From CAYYGL01 sp964471235 (GTDB lineage: Bacteria > Calditrichota > Calditrichia > RBG-13-44-9 > J075), in NCBI GenBank assembly GCA_964471235.1, contig CAYYGL010000150.1, forward strand, positions 1 through 11,896: DNA of 11,896 nt, in the 5' to 3' direction. The notes under the pieces were generated by a model. It was not told the origin of the DNA. It searched no databases and saw only the letters and a list, made by a program, of their open reading frames with translations. The translations under genes were made by a program, and so were the position numbers. Numbering within the stretch: the stretch's first letter is position 1; the number at the start of each line of letters is the position of its first letter. This document shows, in pieces, positions 1-7,000 of this stretch.

Positions 1-79
1 ATAATTCCAAACACTTGGAGCACCTTCTTTATTTTTTTATTGCAGATTTAGGGATTTTATCATATAATTTCTCAGACAT
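1..79 (-). pseudogene. Start of presumed immunity gene 3, frame-disrupted and cut by window edge
   Basis: An ATG with a strong ribosome site begins MSEKLYDKIPKSAIKK and then meets TAA at 31-29. The stop follows an A7 run (38-32). With one more A the frame reads on as IKKVLQVFGI to the window edge, and with one fewer as NKEGAPSVWNY. I cannot tell which is original. The position, 22 bases after the HNH toxin, is that of a cognate immunity gene, but too little is visible to assign a family. A genuine 16-residue leader peptide cannot be excluded. Confidence 0.45.
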
Positions 80-87
80 AATTTTTT

Positions 88-94
88 CCCTCCT
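88..94 (-). promoter_or_regulatory. Strong ribosome binding site before presumed immunity gene 3
   Basis: AGGAGGG precedes the ATG at 79 by eight bases and lies between the HNH stop (102) and that ATG. It is the best Shine-Dalgarno match among the genes in this window, and it marks a third toxin-immunity pair. Confidence 0.65.
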
Positions 95-401
95 ATTCTC
101 TTTATCTTAACCACGGTTGATAAAATCTATGATGAAGTTTATGAGTTGCTATATCAAGCAATCTCATGTTTGAAGGCAAATCTTTTCCTCCAATAGATAA
201 TGGTATTTTGTGATCAACCTGAACCCCAGGGGGAACTTTACCTTTTAGCAACCATTGATTCATCCATCTTGGAGTTTTTCCACTTCTTGCAAGTTGTTTT
301 AAAAATTTTGCTCTTTGCCATCCACTCCTAAAAACCCCTATTTTCGTGCTAGCTTCAGGTGGAACTCCAGTAATAACTTTATTTTCAACCGGCGTACCAT
401 T

Positions 402-410
402 AATATATAA
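402..410 (-). other. Frameshift site 2 in HNH tip: short AT repeat
   Basis: The frame PPLVIY meets a TAA at 402-400 directly after an ATATAT run. Adding one AT unit gives LVIYINGTPVENK, and removing one T gives LVIYNGTPVENK. Either rejoins the frame that carries the HNH motif. Together with the A7 change the net effect is a multiple of three, so the nuclease end lies in the same frame as the Rhs core. Confidence 0.72.
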
Positions 411-600
411 CTAAAGGAGGATCCGTATAATATAATTGACCTTCGTTGATAGAATATTGTTTAACTCGAAGATCACTAAATAAATGCATTATCGATACAG
501 GGTAAGGCCCTACCCAGATCCAAAAATATCCTTGCCAATCAAAAACAGGTTCAATATTAACTCCACCTGCTGCTTTTCCACCACTGCCAGTTCCATAATA

Positions 601-607
601 TTTTTTT
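601..607 (-). other. Frameshift site 1 in HNH tip: A7 run
   Basis: The minus strand reads TGG GAA AAA AAT ATT, which leads to a stop at 510. One extra A gives TGG GAA AAA AAA TAT TAT and opens the downstream frame KYYGTGSGGKAAGG. The heptamer A AAA AAT is also in the right phase for a -1 ribosomal slip into that same frame. An ordinary indel is the simpler explanation. Confidence 0.75.
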
Positions 608-849
608 CCCAATGACCACCCAACTCATTACGGTAATTTTCCAAATAATCTTTCGATGTCCCCTGCCATGTACTCCAGCCTGGTAAACTATTATTCGATG
701 GTCCATAAACTGCATCCCAATCTGCTTGCAAGCCAGATTGTAGATCTCTAGTTGCAGGAGAAAATCCCATTGGATCAACATAAATAATAGGTAAATTGAA
801 GACATAGTTGTAAGGGTTCCATTTAGTGAAAGTATTTTCTAAAGGGTCC

Positions 850-1025
850 AAACTCCACCACCTACCCCCGGCAGCCCAGTAATACCGCGCTCCAAAATAG
901 TCTAAGTCGGTTTCACTATCCCGCTCCTTCCCGGTAAACTTTTCCTTGGTCTCGCTGCCGCTCTGGTAATCCCTGCCGGGCATCAGCAGCCCAAATGGGT
1001 AATAATCGTGCGCCTCTACCACCTT
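850..1025 (-). repeat. Rhs core direct repeat, copy 3 (HNH orphan tip)
   Basis: A shorter copy covering VVEAHDYYPFGLL through YFGARYYWAAGGRWW. It shares the WAAGGRWW ending with copy 1 and the SGSETKEKF stretch with copy 2, so it looks like a mosaic. Homology stops sharply upstream, where a PKD/Ig-like stretch replaces the YLKDHLGS signature. Confidence 0.8.
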
Positions 1026-1259
1026 GCTTATGGTGGTGGTTACCCCGGTGGTGCGGGTGACGTTTACGGTTACTTCGTAGACACCGTGGGTGGTGAACCG
1101 CAGCGTATCCGTCGCCCGGGGCTGACCGTTGATCGACCAGGTGAGCGTGTCAATGACCAACTCGTTTTCCCCCACCGGATCGCCGATCTGCATGGTTTGC
1201 GTCACCCCCATGGCCTCATCCGGGCGATACTCCAGACGCCCTACCACCCCATTACTAAT

Positions 1260-1338
1260 TCACGGCCCTATATGTAGTTAAACAGGTTTGCCTCTCTGGA
1301 TCGCAAGTAAACGAATGCCAATGTCATACAAATAAATA
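1260..1338 (-). other. Short gap between immunity gene 2 and the third tip
   Basis: About 80 bases with no reading frame, ribosome site or hairpin that I can support. In the frame of the third tip a TGA at 1262-1260 closes it. Just after that stop the sequence reads ISNGVVGR, which matches the ANGVVGR of the Rhs core, so this is about where Rhs homology begins. Confidence 0.5.
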
Positions 1339-1941
1339 TCAGAATATCAATTTAAATAGAGCTTTTCTGTCAATGTCTTCATAGTATTTCTCACCGAGCT
1401 TAATTATTTTCCCTACTTCATCATTCCATCTATATAGTTCAACTTTATAGAGAAAGACCGTCTCTGAATTAGAGGCATTATATCCCTTTCTACCCGTAAC
1501 TACGTATAGACTATTATTAGAAGAGTCCCAAACAGTTATTTTTTTGATAGAGATTAATTCAGAGGAACTATCATCAAGATTATAGAAAAAATGTAGTGGC
1601 TTTAAGGCATTGTTTTGGTATTTAAAAACTCTTAAAATTGATTTGTTGGAAAATAATGGATGCTCAGTACATATGGCAATTTCGAGCGTACTGTCACAAT
1701 CAACGTCAAAAAGTACAATTATGTGATCTTTGTTTTTCTCGTCTACGATTGTATAAATGGATCTTGAGTTCAAATTATAATCAGTTTTGTTTATTCTTAG
1801 GTAAAAACTGTCTTGTTGTGGATAAATTTCAATCCTTTCTTTTTTGCCATCGTTATCAATGTCTGTATGCCAAACATATTCGCCACCATGCGTCTTTAAA
1901 CTTAACACGCATATTATTGCTAATTGGAAAAAAACTTTCAT
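1339..1941 (-). CDS. Presumed immunity protein 2, secreted FG-GAP/VCBS-like protein
   Basis: This 200-residue protein begins with a short Sec signal peptide (MKVFFQLAIICVLSLKTHGG, cleavage near residue 19), so the mature form is probably periplasmic. The mature part opens with WHTDIDNDGKKERIEI and has a second DVDCDSTLEIAI segment near residue 100. These Asp-rich DxDxDG-type loops are typical of FG-GAP/VCBS beta-propeller-like repeats and often bind calcium. The rest is beta-rich with no further motif I can name. It starts two bases after the stop of the glucosaminidase tip and is AT-rich like that tip, so it is the likely cognate immunity protein. A periplasmic protein suits protection against a peptidoglycan hydrolase. 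Inhibition by direct binding is inference. Confidence 0.78.
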   Translation of the reverse strand: MKVFFQLAIICVLSLKTHGGEYVWHTDIDNDGKKERIEIYPQQDSFYLRINKTDYNLNSRSIYTIVDEKNKDHIIVLFDVDCDSTLEIAICTEHPLFSNKSILRVFKYQNNALKPLHFFYNLDDSSSELISIKKITVWDSSNNSLYVVTGRKGYNASNSETVFLYKVELYRWNDEVGKIIKLGEKYYEDIDRKALFKLIF

Positions 1942-1943
1942 GA

Positions 1944-3338
1944 CTAATCTCCAGAAGATTGTTGCGATTTCTTTTCTTTTTCACTATCCTTTTTATCTTT
2001 TTTCTCTTGCTCTTTTTTGTACTGTTCATATTCCTTTTTTACTTGTTTATAAAGCTTCTTTATTTGATCACCATAATCCGCATCTGTAGCATATTTCCCT
2101 TTTGTTCCATTTTCAAGCCCTTTTACAAAGTCATCTACTGTTTTCTTATCATCAGTTAATGCTTTATAGGCATCTGGAAAATTATTTTCCAATACTTCTA
2201 GATAATCCTTAATTGATTCGCTCTGAGAATCATATTTTCGAAACTTGTCCACTATTTTGGTTCTGTTCCCCTTTGAATCTTCTTCATGAGTAGTGATGGT
2301 AATCGAAGCACCCTTGTATTCACCTTTTATGTTAAACAAATTGTTTCCGGGAGCAGTTGTTCCCCAACCATTTTCTTGTATTCTTTGGGCAACTATTAAA
2401 TATGCTTTTGTCTCTAATATACCTTTTTCTGATGCCGCAGTTATGATATTTTTAGCTACCGTTTTATAAAATTGTCTCTTTTTGGCTGTTAGGCCTGCTA
2501 ACCCATTTGGATCAAAATAATTTACTGGATTATTGAAACTATAAACATATGGACTCCAATCTGGATACTTACTTGCCAGCGGATCTACCGCCAACCACCG
2601 CCCCAGAGCCGGACTGTAATACCGCGCCCCAAAATAATCCAGTCCAGTCTCCCTATCCCGCTCCTTCCCGGTAAACTTCTCCTTGGTCTCGCTGCCACTC
2701 TGGTAATCCCGCCCCGGCATCAGCAGCCCAAACGGGTAATAGTCGTGCGCTTCCACCACCGTGCCGGAGGCATTCACAACCGCCCGGGTGGAGCCGAGGT
2801 GATCTTTGAGATAATAGAACTTATTTCCGGCAGCTTCACGCCTGCCCACCACTCCGTTTGCCATTATGTTCCAATACCTCACCGCACCGTTTTGGTAAAC
2901 CGCTACCGTCTGGTCGCCATCCATAAGGTAATATTCCGGTGTCTGGCTGCCAACTTGCTTGTAAATCCGTTGGCCGCTGGCGTTGTAGCGGTAGGTTACC
3001 ACGTCGCCGTTTCTGTTAATTAAACTCACCGGCAAATTCCTATGGTCGTAGGTTATGGCGCTAATAGCCGGAACGCCGTTCTCCAGCATTTCTACCACAT
3101 TCCCATTGCCGTCGTAGGCAAAGGTGCTGCTTTCCGCATCCCAGTCCTCACTGGTCACACCCACCGCATCGGTTACGCTCTGCAATTTGTTCGTTCCGGC
3201 AATGTAGGCATAGCTCAACTGGTCAATCACGGTGTTGTCTTCTTGGTAGCGGGTGAGCGCTAAAATTCTGCCGTTCCTTTCATAATGCTTCGAAGGAGAG
3301 GCGTTACCGTAAACTTTAAACCGGGTTTGCTCTGGCAA
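1944..3338 (-). CDS. Orphan Rhs tip with GH73-type glucosaminidase toxin
   Basis: The 464-residue frame lacks the export signal and nearly all of the Rhs protein. Residues ~30-280 repeat the end of the full-length core (AYIAGTNKLQSVTDAVGV, YYLKDHLGSTRAVV, LDYFGARYYSPALGRWL, then a canonical YFDPNGL). Residues ~285-435 look like a FlgJ/GH73 N-acetylglucosaminidase, which cuts peptidoglycan: RIQENGWG with the expected catalytic Glu at residue 322, PGNNLFNIKG, FRKYDSQSESIKDYL, and the closing GKYATDADYGDQI..LY. A lysine/glutamate-rich tail ends the protein. The only start near the 5' end is a TTG at 3338 with no ribosome site, 12 bases after the stop of immunity gene 1 and in the same frame. It is therefore probably silent until recombined onto the full-length gene. 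Orphan rhs tips of this kind are known in Enterobacteriaceae. The glucosaminidase call is strong, and the silent state is inference. Confidence 0.88.
   Translation of the reverse strand: MPEQTRFKVYGNASPSKHYERNGRILALTRYQEDNTVIDQLSYAYIAGTNKLQSVTDAVGVTSEDWDAESSTFAYDGNGNVVEMLENGVPAISAITYDHRNLPVSLINRNGDVVTYRYNASGQRIYKQVGSQTPEYYLMDGDQTVAVYQNGAVRYWNIMANGVVGRREAAGNKFYYLKDHLGSTRAVVNASGTVVEAHDYYPFGLLMPGRDYQSGSETKEKFTGKERDRETGLDYFGARYYSPALGRWLAVDPLASKYPDWSPYVYSFNNPVNYFDPNGLAGLTAKKRQFYKTVAKNIITAASEKGILETKAYLIVAQRIQENGWGTTAPGNNLFNIKGEYKGASITITTHEEDSKGNRTKIVDKFRKYDSQSESIKDYLEVLENNFPDAYKALTDDKKTVDDFVKGLENGTKGKYATDADYGDQIKKLYKQVKKEYEQYKKEQEKKDKKDSEKEKKSQQSSGD
1949..1952 (-). promoter_or_regulatory. Ribosome binding site of immunity gene 2, inside toxin 2
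   Basis: GGAG lies seven bases before the ATG at 1941, inside the last codons of the glucosaminidase tip. The toxin stop (TAG, 1946-1944) and the ATG are separated by two bases, which suggests translational coupling when the tip is translated. Confidence 0.6.
2590..3270 (-). repeat. Rhs core direct repeat, copy 2 (orphan tip 2)
   Basis: Same orientation and order as the copy at 4590-5280, with protein identity visible over almost the whole length. It differs at the end: SPALGRWLAVDPL here, against WAAGGRWWSVDPL in copies 1 and 3. Recombination between this copy and copy 1 would place the glucosaminidase on the full-length gene and remove toxin 1 and immunity 1. Confidence 0.85.
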
Positions 3339-3350
3339 TCTGATTAAAAT

Positions 3351-3926
3351 TCAATTTAACTTTGACAAAATGTCTTTTTTCAGTGCATCTATCTTTTCAG
3401 GAACAACAATATCTGAAATTGAATATTCCTGTACATCTATAATTATATCCCCTTTAACATTAATTCCATAAATATAAATCGGACTATCGAGCACTTTAAC
3501 TAGTTTGTCATTTTTTTTATCAAAACCATCTTCATAAAAAGTGACTGTCAATTGATCGTTCCCATCAAAAGTGATTAAGAATCTGATTTGAGGCTTTGTA
3601 AATACAAAGTGTTGTTCCACTAATATATGAACATTTTTTGTAGCTCTGCGAAGATCATCGTAAGTTTGAGGAAGTTCATTGTATTTTTCAATATACTTAA
3701 CAAACATAAACCTCAACCAATCATGATCAATAGATATGACTTGATTATAATGTAAGTAATGTTTGAAGATAATTGTTGAATAAGAAAGGAATATCAAACT
3801 GAATAAAGCTAACAATATTCGTTTAAGATTTTTTGACCTTCTCAAACCTAGTATTGAAATGATTAGGAAAATGAAAGATAAAATGCAAAAAATTAATATA
3901 ATCCCAAAATGCATCTTAATATTCAT
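3351..3926 (-). CDS. Presumed immunity protein 1, two-helix membrane protein
   Basis: This 191-residue protein has two hydrophobic segments, residues ~7-28 (GIILIFCILSFIFLIISILG) and ~36-56 (ILLALFSLIFLSYSTII), separated by the basic loop RRSKNLKR. By the positive-inside rule the loop is cytoplasmic, which places the C-terminal ~130 residues in the periplasm. I recognise no family in that domain. The gene lies 79 bases behind the Rhs stop on the same strand, with AGGAG at 3935-3939 spaced 8 bases before the ATG. A small AT-rich gene directly after a polymorphic toxin tip is the standard place for its cognate immunity gene, so that role is inferred from position. Membrane anchoring suggests that toxin 1 acts on the membrane or in the periplasm. 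Its TGA stop is in the same frame as the orphan tip that follows. Confidence 0.75.
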   Translation of the reverse strand: MNIKMHFGIILIFCILSFIFLIISILGLRRSKNLKRILLALFSLIFLSYSTIIFKHYLHYNQVISIDHDWLRFMFVKYIEKYNELPQTYDDLRRATKNVHILVEQHFVFTKPQIRFLITFDGNDQLTVTFYEDGFDKKNDKLVKVLDSPIYIYGINVKGDIIIDVQEYSISDIVVPEKIDALKKDILSKLN

Positions 3927-3934
3927 AGTTAAAG

Positions 3935-3939
3935 ACTCC
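3935..3939 (-). promoter_or_regulatory. Ribosome binding site of immunity gene 1
   Basis: The minus strand reads AGGAG eight bases before the ATG at 3926. It gives this gene its own translation start, independent of the Rhs gene upstream. Confidence 0.7.
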
Positions 3940-4005
3940 TCAAAAAATTGGGATTAAAACTTTTCTTATTCGTTTTACTCTTAGTATTGAATCTAACTTA
4001 AAGAT

Positions 4006-7000
4006 TTATTCCTGATTTTCGTTTTCATCTTCCCGGGGCTCACCAACTAATTCAAGAAAATTATTATACTGTTCATTCGTCATATAAATTCTACCGACTA
4101 TCTCACCCTTCGAGTTTATCAAAATAATTACTTTCATCTCAGGATTAAAGGTGCCATGTTTTACCTTATTTATTGCTGCGACATCTAAAACTGTAACCCC
4201 TGAAGCATATTCATTCTCAACCGTGTAGATTTCGAACTTACCAAATTTTTTACTTTCGCCATAATACGTAGTGGATGAAAATTTTCGGTCAAACATCTCT
4301 CCCCATATAAGATCAAACATGCTTGAAGGAGGGGGAAATTTTTCATCAAAAGTATACGGATTTTCAGATAAAAAATCATCTTCGCTAAATGGGAAAAGAT
4401 AAATTGGATTTTCTTTATAATACTTATCTCTCGCCTCCCTTAACTCTTTGAAATATCTCGGACCAAATTCTTGTAACATTTTTTCCACTGCCTTATTTTG
4501 TTTGGTGGACATAATTTTTTTACCATCAGTGTCTATATAGGAGGTCGGATTGTTTGCAGAATAGATATAAGGGCTAAATGATTGATACTTTTCTAACAGC
4601 GGGTCCACACTCCACCACCGGCCCCCGGCAGCCCAGTAATACCGCGCCCCAAAATAGTCCAGCCCGGTCTCGCCGTCTCTTTCCTTCCCGGTAAACAGTT
4701 CTTTGGTTCGCTCACCGCTCTGGTAATCCCTACCGGGCATCAGCAGCCCAAACGGGTAGTAGTCGTGCGCTTCCACCACCGTGCCGCTGGCGTTCACTAC
4801 CGCCCGGGTGCTGCCCAGGTGGTCTTTGAGATAATAAAACTTACTCCCGCTGCCCGGCTCATAGCGTCCCACCACGCCGTTGGCGAGGATGTTCCAGTAT
4901 TCCACCGCACCGTTCTCATACACCGCCACCGTCTGGTCACCGTCTAAAATATAGTGCTCAGCGGTTTGGCTGCCAATTTTCTTATATATCCGCTGGCCCG
5001 CGGCGTTGTAGCGGTAGTTCACCACTTCGCCGTTGCGGTTTAGCAGGCTTACCGGCAGGTTGCGGTGGTCGTAAGTGATGGCGCTTATTGCCAGCTGGCC
5101 GTTTTCAAGCATCTCAATTACATTCCCATTCCCGTCATACGCAAAGGTGCTGCTTTCCGCATCCCAGTCTTCATTGCTCACACCCACGGCATCGGTTACG
5201 CTTTGCAATTTGTTGGTTCCGGCAATATACGCGTACGTGAGGTTATCTATCGTGGAGTTATCCTCTTTCTTGCGCACTAATCCCAGAATGTTCCCATTGC
5301 CATCATACTGCAAACCGCTCACATCAAAGCGGGCAGGGTTTTGCCAACTGCTGGAAAAATATTGGTAATCGGCGCTGAGCAGGCGGTTGGCATTGTCATA
5401 ACCGTAGGCATACTTGTAGCGCTGCTCCATGAGCGAGCCGCTGTTGCGATATTCGGATTCCTGGATGTTGCCATTGGCAAAGTAGCTATACTTCGCCGCA
5501 AAGGGCGCTGCGCCGCTGCTCACATCGGCGATGTCGGTCAGCCACTCCCGCACGTTATACCGGTAGGGCAGCTCCACGGTAAACCCGTTGCTTTGCTCCC
5601 CATAGCGCAGGGTATCCACCGCGCCCACCGGGTTGTAGGCATACACCACATCCGCCTGCGCCGGTTTGTTGCCGTCGGTGGAAGTGTACACCTTTACCAA
5701 CTGCCCCAACCGGTCGTATTCGTAGAAATGGTAGAAACTCTCCGTGCCCACCTGCACGGTGGTTTTGGTCAATGCGTTCTGGGAGTTGTATTCGTAGCTA
5801 TAGGTCACCTGGGGTTCGACAGGCTCACCCCCCAGGTCGCGAAAGACCCACTTTTTCTCCACCCGCCCGCGGTAGTCGTAGCTGTACAGTTCTAATTGCC
5901 ACTTTTTGCCGCTTTGCGGGGCGTTCTGTAGGGCGGTATCAATGGCGGCGCTGAAGCGGCTGCCGCTGTAAGCGTGGAAACCGGGGTTGAGGGTAATCTT
6001 CTGCCCGGCTTTCAGGGTCACGTTGCCGCCCGGAGCGGTCACCTCAAAGGGATTGCCGGTGGTGAGGGTCTGGCGGGCGGTAAAGGTAGCTGCGCTGCCG
6101 TATTGCCCGGTGAGGGTGTCGTCATCCGCCATCCCGCCTGCGCCGCTGCGGTAGGCGTTGGCAGCCAGCCGGCCCTTCAGGTTGCGCATCTGCCCGGCCA
6201 CGCCGGTAATGTCATATTGGTTCCAGGGATAGGCGGCGGGATCGGGCGTTTTATCATAGTGGTTCACGCTAATCCAGGCGGCGGTGTCGCCTTCAAAGCT
6301 GTAGGTGGAGTCTCCCCGCAGCTCGGCAAAGGCGGCGCTGTCCGTCCCGGCGGCAATGCCGGTAACGGTGGGGCGGTTCAGCCCGTCGTAGCCGGTAAAG
6401 AGCACTTTGGCCGCGGCGCGCAGGTTGGCGTCCTGGGTAAAGCGCAGGTTGGCGTTGGGATCGTAGTGGTATTCGCTGATGCCGGCGTCGGGGGATTCCC
6501 GGCGCAACAGTTCCCCGAAGCTGTTGTAGCGGTAGCGCACCTCGTCGCCTTCAGGTTTTTCCACCCGCACTTGCTGGTAGAGGGCGTTGTAGTAGTAGTT
6601 GGTCACCAGGTTCAACCCGCCGGGATCGACAATCTCCTGGCGCAGGTTGCCCACCGCATCGCTGTAGGAGAGCTTGATGCGCCCTAACTCATCGATAGTG
6701 GTATCCACGGAAAAGAAGGAACCGGCGGGGATTTCGTTAAGAAAGTGGTCGGCGTTGGAAATCGGGTTATACACCGCGCTCAGGGTGCCGGTGTAGCCAT
6801 ACCCCTTGCGGGTGGAGTTGCCGTCGGCAAAGGTAGTGCGGGTGAGGCGGTTGAGGAAGTCGTAATCGTTGTACGTGGTATGCCCGTTGGCATTGCGCAG
6901 GCTGTCCACCTGATCCGCATAGGTGTAGCCGGTGAGGGTGGCGTAGTAGTTGGCGTCGTCATAATAGGCGCGAGTTTCAGTGATGCGTCCCAGCCCGTCG

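Larger units (their letters stand above)
102..1247 (-). pseudogene. Orphan Rhs tip with HNH nuclease toxin, broken by two frameshifts
   Basis: Three segments rebuild one protein. Segment 1 (1247-~600) starts at a GTG just after Rhs-like NGVVG. It has a PKD/Ig-like stretch (DTLTWSINGQPRATDTL, GVYEVTVNVTRTTG) to ~1028, then Rhs core (VVEAHDYYPFGLLMPG, FTGKERDSETDLDYFGARYY, YVDPMGF) and the toxin start (RNELGGHWEK). At an A7 run (607-601) the frame must shift by one for the protein to continue as YYGTGSGGKAAGG (to 400). At a short AT repeat (410-402) it must shift again to continue as NGTPVENKVITGVPPEAS. The last ~90 residues hold GKTPRWMNQWLLKGKVPPG, then VDHKIPLSIGG, LPSNMRLL and HKLHHRFYQPW, a clear HNH/His-Me-finger layout with D-H at 215-210, ending at the stop 104-102. 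As read, translation stops at 510. It is probably a decayed DNase cassette, but phase variation or sequence error remains possible. Confidence 0.82.

Noticed and set aside
1..620. General homopolymer base-calling error as the cause of all frame breaks
   Set aside because: Runs of seven or eight A/T inside the other genes (3511-3518, 4515-4521, 1539-1545) keep their frames, so a window-wide bias is not apparent. Local error still cannot be excluded without reads.
1905..1941. Lipoprotein signal in immunity protein 2 (Cys at residue 11)
   Set aside because: The residues before the cysteine (AII) do not form a lipobox and the cysteine is inside the hydrophobic stretch. An ordinary signal peptide fits better.
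5341..5895. Open frame of 184 codons on the plus strand
   Set aside because: Also antisense to the core, with no start signal or domain.
5974..6687. Open frame of 237 codons on the plus strand
   Set aside because: It lies opposite the GC-rich Rhs core, is rich in Gly/Val/Ala with no motif, and has no ribosome site. It is a shadow of the minus-strand gene.
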